A stretch of DNA of 46,770 nucleotides, from positions 1 to 46,770 of the forward strand of contig JAPKYO010000045.1 in NCBI GenBank assembly GCA_026394265.1, read 5' to 3'. The notes below the pieces were generated by a model. The model was not told the origin of the DNA and made no database searches. It saw only the letters and a program-made list of their open reading frames with translations. This document shows positions 24,029 through 31,744 of this stretch, piece after piece. This DNA comes from Candidatus Bathyarchaeota archaeon. Its GTDB lineage: Archaea; Thermoproteota; Bathyarchaeia; TCS64. Each line of letters opens with the position of its first letter. Within the stretch, counting starts at the first letter, position 1. The position numbers were made by a program, and so were the translations under genes.

Positions 24029-24787
24029 ATGTTGGAGAGCCGCGTGGTGAAGGAGAAGGCGAGGAGCATAGGCTTCGCCCTAGTTGGGGTAATTGGTCTC
24101 GATCAGTTGAGACGCCTTCCGACGGGGGACGTCGGAGGTGTTCACACTCTCGTCCAAGCCGAGGAGGAACTGCCCACGGTCAAGTCCGCCGTAGTCGTCG
24201 GATACCATATCTGGGACCCGATATTCAACGTTCATACCCTCGATCCACGGTGGAGGGGGATAGGGCTGCATGGATCCGAAGAGAGGTTTGAGTTTCACCA
24301 GCTCTACACCGAGGTTGTGGGCAGGAAGGCTTGGCAGCTCGCGGGGTGGCTGCGCGGAGAGGGGTTCGACGCGGTCCCGGCCTCTGGGTTGCCGCTGAAG
24401 CGCGCCGCCGCCCAGGCTGGTCTGGGGATGCAGGGCAAGAACACGGTGGTCATAACAAGGGAGTATGGTCCGAAGGTCAGGCTCGGCGCCGTGCTGACCT
24501 CGGCTGAGCTTGAGCCAGATGCGCCGTTTCAGGGAGACCTGTGCGGGGACTGTACTCTCTGTGTCCGGGCCTGCCCGACGAAGGCTCTCAAGCCTCATGA
24601 GATCACGATAAAGAGGTGCATGGTTTACGCCTTGGAGAGTCCGGAGTCGACGGATGTGGACGTGGATGTAAGGGAGATGGCGGAGAGGTTGATCCTGCGG
24701 CCCACGGCGGGAAGCTTCGTCGAGTGTACGCGGTGCCTCGACGTCTGCCCAGTTGGGAGAAGCACGCGGTCCCCGGCTCAGGCTTAA
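24029..24787 (+). CDS. QueG-like 4Fe-4S protein (epoxyqueuosine reductase family)
   Basis: A 252-residue protein with the central QueG-family block AAAQAGLGMQGKNTVVITREYGPKVRLGAVLT and two ferredoxin-type clusters at the C-terminus (CGDCTLCVRACP, then CTRCLDVCP). It lacks the HEAT-repeat tail of bacterial QueG. QueG uses cobalamin to reduce epoxyqueuosine in bacterial tRNA; archaea make archaeosine instead, so the substrate here is likely different. It is divergent from the por operon across a region with inverted repeats. The ATG at 24029 is close to the expected transcript start. Function beyond a corrinoid/Fe-S reductase is an inference. Confidence 0.7.
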   Translation: MLESRVVKEKARSIGFALVGVIGLDQLRRLPTGDVGGVHTLVQAEEELPTVKSAVVVGYHIWDPIFNVHTLDPRWRGIGLHGSEERFEFHQLYTEVVGRKAWQLAGWLRGEGFDAVPASGLPLKRAAAQAGLGMQGKNTVVITREYGPKVRLGAVLTSAELEPDAPFQGDLCGDCTLCVRACPTKALKPHEITIKRCMVYALESPESTDVDVDVREMAERLILRPTAGSFVECTRCLDVCPVGRSTRSPAQA

Positions 24788-24821
24788 ATGGCTGATTGCG
24801 CCGATTATTCAGCGACCCTTT

Positions 24822-25835
24822 ATGAAACTCGTTGTATATGGTCCGCACAAGAGGCTCGGCGCCCTGCTCGAGGATGGCTCGGTCGTCGACCTCAACCACG
24901 CATACGCGGCTCTACTTGAGGGCAAGGATGAGCCACGCGCATGTGCAAAGGCCGACGTCGAGGTGCCTTCGTGTCTCCTAGCCTTCATCGAGGAGGGCGA
25001 CGCGGGGCTCAAGGCGGCGGCGAAGGCTGTAGCCTACGCTAAGAAGGCGAAGGTCGCGGCGAATGGTGAGAAGCTCATCTACAAGGCTGGCGAGGTGAAG
25101 CTTCACGCGCCTCTTCCGAGTGCGGCGTCGAGGATCGCCATGGCTGGCGCGAACTTCTACGACCACAGCGCGGACGTCTCCAAGATGTTTGGGCGCCCCA
25201 GTTCGGTGGAGGAGATCAAGAAGCAGGTCAAGGAAGGGACATACAACGCCTGGGGCTTCTGGAAGCAGGCTCGCAACGTCGTCGACCCCGATGGGTCTAC
25301 CCCGTACCCGGCTCGGACGCAGCGCCTCGACTACGAGGTCGAGGTGGGCGCGGTGCTCGGTAAGGGCGGTAAGGATATCCAAGAGGGTGAGGGCGAGGGC
25401 TACATCTACGGCTACACCATCGTGAATGACCTGAGCATCCGCGACGGCGGCAGGATGGGTGGGCCCGACGGATTCTTCTTCGCCAAGAACTTCGACAACT
25501 GCGCCCCGATGGGCCCATGCATAGTGACCAAGGACGAGATCGGGGACGTCTATAAGCTCAAGCTCAAGCAGACCGTGAACGGCAAGGTCCGGCAGAATGG
25601 CTCGATGGAGAGCATGATCAGGAGTTACCCGTGGTGGATCGCCTGGATCAGCAGGGACATGTGCCTATACCCCGGTGACGTGGTCTGTGGCGGCACCTGC
25701 TCGGGGACTGCGCTCGACACCAGCCCGGTCGTGGAGGGTAAGACGAAGCCCGATAACTTCCTCAAGGTGGGCGACGTCGTCGAGGCGGAGGTCCCCGGCA
25801 TCGGTAAGCTTCGCACGACCATCGTGGCGAAGTAA
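24822..25835 (+). CDS. FAH-fold hydrolase/dehydratase (fumarylacetoacetase family)
   Basis: A 337-residue member of the fumarylacetoacetate hydrolase superfamily: a small N-terminal domain (MKLVVYGPHKRLGALLEDGSVVDLN), then the catalytic barrel with metal-binding DYEVEVGAVLG, TIVNDLSIRD, FFAKNFDNCAPMGPCIV and LYPGDVVCGGTCSGTA. The ATG at 24822 is the sensible start; upstream in-frame codons run into the previous gene. Archaeal members include 2-keto-3-deoxy sugar-acid dehydratases and diketoacid hydrolases. The ROK sugar kinase just downstream hints at a carbohydrate role, but the substrate cannot be read here. Confidence 0.8.
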   Translation: MKLVVYGPHKRLGALLEDGSVVDLNHAYAALLEGKDEPRACAKADVEVPSCLLAFIEEGDAGLKAAAKAVAYAKKAKVAANGEKLIYKAGEVKLHAPLPSAASRIAMAGANFYDHSADVSKMFGRPSSVEEIKKQVKEGTYNAWGFWKQARNVVDPDGSTPYPARTQRLDYEVEVGAVLGKGGKDIQEGEGEGYIYGYTIVNDLSIRDGGRMGGPDGFFFAKNFDNCAPMGPCIVTKDEIGDVYKLKLKQTVNGKVRQNGSMESMIRSYPWWIAWISRDMCLYPGDVVCGGTCSGTALDTSPVVEGKTKPDNFLKVGDVVEAEVPGIGKLRTTIVAK

Positions 25836-25870
25836 CCCCTTTTATTCACCTAGCGGCCATTTTCCATGAG

Positions 25871-26815
25871 TTGTCCCTTGTAGCTGTGGACATTGGCGCC
25901 ACAAACATCCGTGTGGCGGTAGGCGACGGGAAGAGCCTCATAGCTAAGCGCGTCGAGGCGACCGACAGGCTGAACGGCGCCGAGGGCGTCCCGAGGCAGA
26001 TCGCGAAGATGATCAGGAACCTCGGCGTTGAGCCCGCCGCGATAGGCGTCGGCTCGATCGGTCCCCTCGACACAAAGAAGGGGGCGATAGGGGCGACGCC
26101 GAACTTCGCCTTCAAGCATATTCCGATCGTGGCCCCACTCGGGGTGGAGTTCGGCGTCCCTGTTCAGATAATGAATGACTGTAACGCCGGCGTGATCGGG
26201 GAGCACCTCTACGGCGCGGGTAGGGGGCTTGACAACATCTTCTACGTGACCCTGAGCACAGGGCTGGGGGGCGGGGCAATAGTGGACGGTAACCCGCTGA
26301 ACGGTAAGGATGGGAACGCCCCCGAGATAGGACACCTCACCCTCGACCCCGACTCCGAGCTCGTCTGCGGCTGCGGGTGTCGCGGGCACTGGGAGGGGTA
26401 CTGCAGCGGCGCAAACATACCCAACTTCGCGAGGATACTCCTGAGGAACAGGGACCTAGAGGGCGGTCTCCTCCTGAAGATGGTCGAGGGTGACTTGGGC
26501 AAGCTCACGTCGGAGATGATCTTCGACGCGGCGAAGAAGAGGGACGGGGACGCGCTCTACGTCGTCGATGAGGTTGGTAAGGTGAACGCAGTCGGTTTCG
26601 CCAATATTGTGAACGCCTTCGACCCGGAGCTTATCACCATCGGGGGCTCGGTTGCGCTGAACAACCCGGATCTTGTCGTTGAACCCATCAGGAAGGGGAT
26701 AGATAAGCACCTGATCAATCGGAAGCCGGAGATCAGGTTGACGCCCCTCGGGGCGGATGTGGTTCTCTTCGGTGGGCTCGCGATAGCCGGGAGACTCGCT
26801 AAGGGCGTAAAGTAA
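25871..26815 (+). CDS. ROK-family sugar kinase
   Basis: A 314-residue ROK kinase: ATP phosphate loop DIGATNIRVAVGDG near the N-terminus, the catalytic aspartate in IMNDCNAGVIGE, LSTGLGGGAIVDG, the EIGHLTLD segment, and the zinc-like CGCGCRGHWEGYCSG (third cysteine of the bacterial motif is His, as in other archaeal ROK proteins). The last strand has LITIGGSVALN. Likely phosphorylates glucose or a related hexose with ATP. The start is TTG at 25871, directly after a TATA-like CTTTTATTC near 25838, so probably leaderless; the ATG at 25866 is out of frame. It follows the FAH gene by 35 bases, so they may share regulation. Confidence 0.85.
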   Translation: MSLVAVDIGATNIRVAVGDGKSLIAKRVEATDRLNGAEGVPRQIAKMIRNLGVEPAAIGVGSIGPLDTKKGAIGATPNFAFKHIPIVAPLGVEFGVPVQIMNDCNAGVIGEHLYGAGRGLDNIFYVTLSTGLGGGAIVDGNPLNGKDGNAPEIGHLTLDPDSELVCGCGCRGHWEGYCSGANIPNFARILLRNRDLEGGLLLKMVEGDLGKLTSEMIFDAAKKRDGDALYVVDEVGKVNAVGFANIVNAFDPELITIGGSVALNNPDLVVEPIRKGIDKHLINRKPEIRLTPLGADVVLFGGLAIAGRLAKGVK

Positions 26816-26819
26816 CGGG

Positions 26820-27566
26820 CTAGGGCATCTGTTTGACGATCAGTATACCGTCGACGTCGTTCTTGTACTGTATGAGGTTCCCCTGGTAGAAGTAGAGGGT
26901 TATCTCGTAGTTTGGCTCCCTCGCCACGACGCACTCGTAGCTCTTTGAGCCGATGTTGACGAACTGGTGGGCGGTATCGACGCCGAACTCGATCGTCTTC
27001 ACGGCCGCTCCCTGTGGGACGAGGACGTTGACACTATACTTCTTACCGGCTTCTGCGCTGAAGCTCTTCATCAGCAGCTCCCAGTGGGCGGCGTCGTTGT
27101 TGTCGATTATGACCGTGTTCGAGGGGAGTGTTACGGCTACGGTCTGGTTTTTCCCCTGTGAGGTTGTCAGGACGCCGGCTGTTGCGCCGAGGAAGACGCA
27201 CTCGACGCGTGACTTTGCGCCGGCTATGTCCGTGTCGACGGTGTACTCGACGTGTTTTGTTTCCCCGAGGAACCTGTGGGTCGTGTTGAGGCTTAACTGG
27301 GAGCCCTGGTAGGTTGCGTCTATGGTCGTGGTGAGGGTGTAGAGTGTTTGGGAGTTGCCCGTCTGCGGGGTCAGTGTGTATGTGTAGGTTCCGATGAGTG
27401 CCCCGTCCTTGTAGTAGCCGAATCGCTGTGGGGTATCCGTGAGCAGGGACGTGAAGGTGCCGGGGGCGTAGTCGATGAAGGGGTTCGCGAAGTTGGTGTA
27501 GAGTTCCACGGCGATTGCACCTACGAGGATGATTGCGCCGAGGACGATGATGTCGCGGTTGTTCAA
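26820..27566 (-). CDS. Unknown N-terminally membrane-anchored extracellular protein
   Basis: I do not recognise a family. The 248 residues begin with a single hydrophobic helix (IIVLGAIILVGAIAVELY), then a mostly beta-strand ectodomain rich in Thr, Asn and Val (for example TYTLTPQTGNSQTLYTLTTT). Two cysteines (VECVFLG and YECVVAR) could form a disulfide. It looks like an anchored cell-surface protein. It is convergent with the ROK kinase, with only 4 bases between stops, and is followed upstream by argH on the same strand. Confidence 0.55.
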   Translation of the reverse strand: MNNRDIIVLGAIILVGAIAVELYTNFANPFIDYAPGTFTSLLTDTPQRFGYYKDGALIGTYTYTLTPQTGNSQTLYTLTTTIDATYQGSQLSLNTTHRFLGETKHVEYTVDTDIAGAKSRVECVFLGATAGVLTTSQGKNQTVAVTLPSNTVIIDNNDAAHWELLMKSFSAEAGKKYSVNVLVPQGAAVKTIEFGVDTAHQFVNIGSKSYECVVAREPNYEITLYFYQGNLIQYKNDVDGILIVKQMP

Positions 27567-27612
27567 TGGGGGTCTAGTAATGGGGTCTTTGGGGGGTTAA
27601 AGGGGTTTGGGG

Positions 27613-29121
27613 CTACTTGGAGAGCTTCGCCGCTGTGCTCTGGAGGCTTTTGAGAGTCGCCTCAACCGCCCCCTTCTTCTTCTCAAGGTCGGCGCGCTGC
27701 TTCTTCGCGGCGACGGCGTGTTCCTTGAGCATCCGCTTCACCTCCTTGGGGCTCGGGCTTCCGAGGCTGACCCTGCGCTCTAGGCTCTGCTTGGGGTCTG
27801 TCGCCTTGTCGACGAGGACTTGGGTGACCTTTACCTTCTTCTTGTAGAGCTTGGCTGCGCTCTCCTCGACGTCCTTTGGGGTGAGCTTGTCGAGCGTTGA
27901 GCCCCGGCTTATGGTGAGGTTTGTGAGGTCGGCGGCGATCTTGTAGGCTTCACGGAAGCTGAGGTTGGCCTCGTTTGCTAGGGTCTCGGCGACTTCGACG
28001 GCCATAGCGAAGTTGCCCTGTAGGGGCTTGGCTAGCCTCTCGGGCTTTATCTTCATGGTTGCGACTGCGCCCGCCATTATCTCTAGGCATATCTGCGTGT
28101 TGTAGACGGTGCGCCAGAGGGTGAGTTTGGTCTCCTGTAGGTCCTGTACGTAGCCTGATGCGAGTCCCTTCTCCATTGTGAGCAGTGATACGAGGTCTCC
28201 GTATGCTTCTCCGGTCTTGCCTCGTAGTAGCTCGATTGTGCTTGGGTTTTTCTTCTGGGGCATTATGCTGCTGCTTGAGGCGTATTCGTCGGCGAGTTCT
28301 ATGTAGCCGAATTCGACGGTGCTCCATTCGAGTATGTCGGCGGAGAGTCTGCTTAGGTCGCCCATGGTTATGGCGCAGACGGAGGCGGTCTCTACGGCCC
28401 AGTCTCGGCTGCTTGTGGCGTCGATGGCGTTCTCGTGTATGGAATCGAAGCCGAGGAGCTCCGTGGTTCTTTTGCGGTTGATGTTGATGCTGGTGCCGCC
28501 GACTGGTCCGGCGCCGAGGGGGTTCGTGTTGACCCTGGCGTAGAGTTCTGCGAGGCGCTGCTGGTCGCGTAGGAGTATGTCGGCGTGTGCGCTGAGATAT
28601 GCGCCCATGGTGCCGACCTGGGCGTGTTGCCCATGTGTGTAGAGTATCATGGGGGTGTCGGCGTGCTCCGCGGCGCGCTTCTGTAGGGCGTCGACGAGGT
28701 TTAGGGTCGCCTCGCCGAGGGCGATGATGTCCTCGCGTAGCCTGAGTTTGATGTCGGTGACGACCTGGTCGTTTCGGCTACGCCCGGTGTGTATCATTCC
28801 GCCGGCTTCGATTCCGATCTGCTTGATGACTGTGGTTTCGATGTACTCGTGTACGTCCTCGTATTCGGCGCCTATGGTGACTTCGCCGGCGCGCCACTTC
28901 TGGCGGATCCCGTCGAGGGCGGTGAGTATGAGTTTGATCTCCTTGGCGGGGATGATGCCCTGTTCGTGGAGCATTATGTCGTGTGCTGTTGTGCAGTTTA
29001 GGTCGTCTTCGAAGATGCGTAGGTCTTCGTTGGCGCTTGTGTGGAACTCGGCGGTCTTCTTGTCGAATTCTTTTGCTATTCGTGATCGGAATAGGCTTCC
29101 CTGGGTGACGGGTTTGGACAT
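27613..29121 (-). CDS. argH: Argininosuccinate lyase
   Basis: A 502-residue member of the fumarase/aspartase superfamily. It contains the ArgH elements HTGRSRNDQV, TPMILYTHGQHAQVGT, and the signature SSSIMPQKKNPSTIEL, which includes the mobile catalytic loop. The length is a little above the usual 450-470, from an extra Lys/Glu-rich coiled-coil tail (about residues 440-502). It splits argininosuccinate to arginine and fumarate. The ATG at 29121 lies about 26 bases downstream of GGATATAAAC on the minus strand. argG is not adjacent. Confidence 0.93.
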   Translation of the reverse strand: MSKPVTQGSLFRSRIAKEFDKKTAEFHTSANEDLRIFEDDLNCTTAHDIMLHEQGIIPAKEIKLILTALDGIRQKWRAGEVTIGAEYEDVHEYIETTVIKQIGIEAGGMIHTGRSRNDQVVTDIKLRLREDIIALGEATLNLVDALQKRAAEHADTPMILYTHGQHAQVGTMGAYLSAHADILLRDQQRLAELYARVNTNPLGAGPVGGTSININRKRTTELLGFDSIHENAIDATSSRDWAVETASVCAITMGDLSRLSADILEWSTVEFGYIELADEYASSSSIMPQKKNPSTIELLRGKTGEAYGDLVSLLTMEKGLASGYVQDLQETKLTLWRTVYNTQICLEIMAGAVATMKIKPERLAKPLQGNFAMAVEVAETLANEANLSFREAYKIAADLTNLTISRGSTLDKLTPKDVEESAAKLYKKKVKVTQVLVDKATDPKQSLERRVSLGSPSPKEVKRMLKEHAVAAKKQRADLEKKKGAVEATLKSLQSTAAKLSK

Positions 29122-29142
29122 TGGCTACCCCTTCTTGTGTAC

Positions 29143-29153
29143 CGTTTATATCC
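29143..29153 (-). promoter_or_regulatory. TATA box for argH
   Basis: On the minus strand GGATATAAACG lies 22-32 bases upstream of the argH ATG, the correct spacing for a nearly leaderless archaeal transcript. Confidence 0.45.
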
Positions 29154-29252
29154 GTTGCGACGCGTGTGTTGCGTTTCGGGGCTCCTTTGTCGCGGGTGTG
29201 TCACGGGTGTGGCGGCTTATCGTGTGCTACCCATGATAAGAGAAAAATATTT

Positions 29253-29435
29253 TGTAGCGAATATGTGCTCCTTTTGCTGAGATCCGATCATGAACGGGAC
29301 GGTTTTCAAGCGTGTTTTCCTGAAGGGGGCCATCTTTTGGTTTATTTGGGAAACTCGATTTTTTCATCGTCTATCGTTGTAGGGAATAGGTGCTTCTTTT
29401 GCGTAGATCGGCGTGTGAACGGGGCGATTTCAGGG
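29253..29435. repeat. Pair of 58-bp direct repeats in a 420-bp gene-free gap
   Basis: Bases 29253-29310 and 29378-29435 align without gaps at 42 of 58 positions. Shared blocks include TGTAG.GAATA.GTGCT.CTTTTGC, AGATC and TGAACGGG.CG. The period is 125 bases. The surrounding gap (29122-29539) has no coding frame that looks real. The repeats could be two diverged copies of a small RNA, an operator array or a decayed element; nothing visible decides among these. Confidence 0.55.
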
Positions 29436-29539
29436 ATTATTTAGTGGAAAGGAGCTTGGAAATAGGTTATTGAGGGTACCCCCTCTCCCCTATGGTTTTT
29501 AGTCTGTGTAGAATGTGGCTTCGTTGATCATCAGAAAAG

Positions 29540-30142
29540 CTAGACCAATGCCTTGACACGGGTGATGAAACGGGTTAAGAGCTCGCCGCTGATCCTCGAA
29601 GAATCCTGGGGGTTCAGTGACGCGACGGTGTAGACCCTCCCCTCGTAAACTACGTACCGGGTATAATCCCCGCCGAGGCAGTAGATAGCCCGCGGCCCCG
29701 GGTTCTGCCCATAGTTGAGTGTGAGGAAGAAGATGCACTCATCCCCGGGCCGGATGATCGGGTTCCCGTACTCCCCGAATAGCTGACAAACAAGTATGGA
29801 CGTTTGGTTGGCATCTTCAGGTTCCTTCAGGTAAGAGTATACTTGGACTTCGAACACCGAGCCTTCGATCCTAAGCCCCGCGGATGGTTCCGCCCTCTGG
29901 ACAACTTTTCCGTAGACTATGGCGTCACAGAAATCCGTGAGGCCGGGGAGGTCGTATGGGTGGACCCACTCTATGAACATGACCACGTTTTCCATCTTGA
30001 ACCTCTCCGCGTATGATGCCCTGAGCTGGGACGCGTCGGCGTCGCGTGGCTTTGCGTTCAGCGCCGAGGTGATGGTTATGGCGAGGAGCAGTACGGCGAT
30101 GACGTGGCTTAGTCGGCGGAGCATCATTACGTTAACTGACAT
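29540..30142 (-). CDS. Unknown secreted protein
   Basis: No family recognised. The start is best placed at MSVNVMMLRRLSHV (ATG at 30142), or MMLRR at 30127, because a classical signal peptide follows (VIAVLLLAITITSALNA). The mature part, about 170 residues, has a beta-rich core (CDAIVYGKVVQ, VFEVQVYSYL, GDECIFFLTL), resembling OB-like extracellular domains, and four cysteines. The frame is open to 30235 and a second ATG there begins MKVN, a near copy of the MSVN start context. The gene is divergent from the HTH regulator; the promoters share the gap. Confidence 0.55.
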   Translation of the reverse strand: MSVNVMMLRRLSHVIAVLLLAITITSALNAKPRDADASQLRASYAERFKMENVVMFIEWVHPYDLPGLTDFCDAIVYGKVVQRAEPSAGLRIEGSVFEVQVYSYLKEPEDANQTSILVCQLFGEYGNPIIRPGDECIFFLTLNYGQNPGPRAIYCLGGDYTRYVVYEGRVYTVASLNPQDSSRISGELLTRFITRVKALV

Positions 30143-30202
30143 GTTTAAGATAATAAGCAATGCGAGGGATAGATGCTCGATTCTATATGGGCAACAGGAT
30201 TC

Positions 30203-30222
30203 GTAAAGCTTTAATACTTTAC
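30203..30222. promoter_or_regulatory. Promoter/operator region of the HTH cluster
   Basis: GTAAAG (30203-30208) and CTTTAC (30217-30222) form an inverted repeat around CTTTAATA, a good TATA candidate about 26-30 bases before the TTG at 30246. GTTAACTTTCATGT (30224-30237) nearly repeats GTTAACTGACATGT found at 30131-30144. The regulator encoded next may bind here itself. Confidence 0.4.
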
Positions 30223-30245
30223 AGTTAACTTTCATGTGATCATTA

Positions 30246-30713
30246 TTGTTATCCTCGGCCTACCTGACGACGCGGCAGCTTGAGATATGGGACCTGAACA
30301 GGCGCGGCGAGTCACGCGCCGAGATCGGTGAACGGTTCGGCTTCACCCGCCAGGCTGTCTACGACGCCCTCAAGGTGTCCATGGGCAAGGTGGAGAGCGC
30401 CCTCAGCCACGCCGCCGAGGCAAGCTCCATCGAGGTCATCCGAATAGACGCGAAGAACGGCATCCTGCTGGGGAGGACGCCCATCGACTCCAACAAGGTG
30501 ATAATCACCTTCTCGAAGAAACATGGCGTCCAGACGTGGCACTTCGAGGAGCCCGACTGCGACAAGTGCAGCTACACTAGGCGCTGCACGGAGAGGCTCA
30601 TCGACGAGGCGGAGGAGAGAGTGATTGAGTTAGGGGCCGAGCAGAGGAGGCTCCCCCCATCGAAGCTCGCCCACATCATCTTCTCGAACCTACTACCGGA
30701 GCTGAGAAAATGA
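30246..30713 (+). CDS. Tfx-like helix-turn-helix regulator with C-terminal cysteine cluster
   Basis: A 155-residue DNA-binding protein. Residues about 5-45 form a sigma-like helix-turn-helix (LTTRQLEIWDLNRRGESRAEIGERFGFTRQAVYDALK) as in the archaeal Tfx family. A middle beta region follows and then CDKCSYTRRCTERLIDEAEER, where three cysteines could bind metal. The start is the TTG at 30246 with no ribosome site, after a TATA-like box. The stop overlaps the next start as ATGA, so it is coupled to two membrane proteins and probably regulates or senses with them. Confidence 0.7.
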   Translation: MLSSAYLTTRQLEIWDLNRRGESRAEIGERFGFTRQAVYDALKVSMGKVESALSHAAEASSIEVIRIDAKNGILLGRTPIDSNKVIITFSKKHGVQTWHFEEPDCDKCSYTRRCTERLIDEAEERVIELGAEQRRLPPSKLAHIIFSNLLPELRK

Positions 30714-31687
30714 CCCTCATCGACGTTGCACGACGCTATCTTGGCTGGTGTCCCAGATTCGACTCCAAACTAGTCAGATCGACACCCAATCCATTCTCAC
30801 AGCTCTCAATCACCGGCAAGGCAGCGTTTGCCGCCCTGCTGCTTTTTACCGGTTTAGGGAGTGTAGCTTGGACTTTAATCAGGGTGACAATATGGGCGAG
30901 GCAAAAATTCTATCTAGGCGCCTTTGGTTACCCTGTTGCCCCATGGCTATTTGATTTCTTCACAGGAACCCTACTAGTGATCCTAACAATCGACTTCTTG
31001 ACAAAAGGGATCTATACCAAGAGGCATAAACTAGAACTTATAGGCTATATTGCGACCAGTGTATCGTTTACCGCGTATTGGCTTTTACTTGAGATTGGAG
31101 TCGTTCTCCTCAACTATTCCGGCGCAACCATTCAGATCTATCAGGATCTCAGAAGTCTTGTTTACATCGTATTAGGGGTCTACGTTGCGTACAAACTCTG
31201 GCGTGATCGAAAGTTCCTAGTAAAGAACACGTTCTTGTTCCTCACCATATTTTTCATCGGCGAATTATTAGTAATGACTGATAACGCAATTAACTCATGG
31301 GAAATAAACTACTCATCATTACCGCTTGATGTTTTCAGAATGATATCCGTTTCATATTGGGTTATTTACGGCGTCGCAGCTCTATTCTCTTTGAAGACAT
31401 ATCTCAAACTAAGAAAAGTATCTCAGTTTGAATTATCCCCACCTCTCTATCTACGGGGCATTATCCTTCTCTACGGTGCTTCTATGCTTGTTCAACTGCT
31501 TTATGGGGTCGCTCTATCTGGTCCAATTACGGATATGGAAAATTACGGCGGCATCGTGGGCTTCACGATTATGATGGCGATAAGTTTCGTTAACTCACTC
31601 GCCTTTATTTTTGCATCATTTCACCCAATTAAATTCAATGTCGGTGAGCCGGTCCCTCACATTGATAACCCGGAGAGAGGGCTATGA
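30710..31687 (+). CDS. DUF1673-like multi-pass membrane protein, copy 1
   Basis: A 325-residue protein with about eight hydrophobic helices and an N-terminal cytoplasmic stretch MTLIDVARRYLGWCPRFD. The LGWCP element is characteristic of DUF1673-like proteins known from Methanosarcina; the assignment is by resemblance only. It is a paralogue of the protein at 31745-32731: both have RRHKIEL/KRHKLEL after helix 2-3, and FE(L/V)SxPLYL before the last helices. The DNA is conspicuously AT-rich compared with both neighbours. ATGA overlaps join it to the regulator before and to a mini-ORF after. Confidence 0.6.
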   Translation: MTLIDVARRYLGWCPRFDSKLVRSTPNPFSQLSITGKAAFAALLLFTGLGSVAWTLIRVTIWARQKFYLGAFGYPVAPWLFDFFTGTLLVILTIDFLTKGIYTKRHKLELIGYIATSVSFTAYWLLLEIGVVLLNYSGATIQIYQDLRSLVYIVLGVYVAYKLWRDRKFLVKNTFLFLTIFFIGELLVMTDNAINSWEINYSSLPLDVFRMISVSYWVIYGVAALFSLKTYLKLRKVSQFELSPPLYLRGIILLYGASMLVQLLYGVALSGPITDMENYGGIVGFTIMMAISFVNSLAFIFASFHPIKFNVGEPVPHIDNPERGL

Positions 31688-31734
31688 CGCTCCAAGAAAA
31701 CGTGAGGAAGTTACTCGCGCACACACTCGAATAA
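31684..31734 (+). pseudogene. 16-codon relic of a third DUF1673-like gene
   Basis: Starting at the ATG that overlaps the stop of copy 1 (ATGA), the frame reads MTLQENVRKLLAHTLE and stops at TAA. This matches the conserved beginning MTLxDxVxxxLGWCP of the flanking paralogues but loses the family sequence at residue 12. It could be the leftover N-terminus of a deleted paralogue or a small coupling peptide. The base composition follows the GC-richer second copy. Confidence 0.5.
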
Positions 31735-31744
31735 GGTGAAAAAA

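Noticed and set aside
24080..24598. 172-codon minus-strand frame over the QueG-like gene
   Set aside because: Antisense shadow; the plus frame holds all Fe-S and QueG motifs.
29231..29290. Possible C/D-box small RNA (ATGATAAG ... CTGAG)
   Set aside because: Only one imperfect box C and one box D; no convincing C'/D' pair, and the repeat copy does not keep both boxes.
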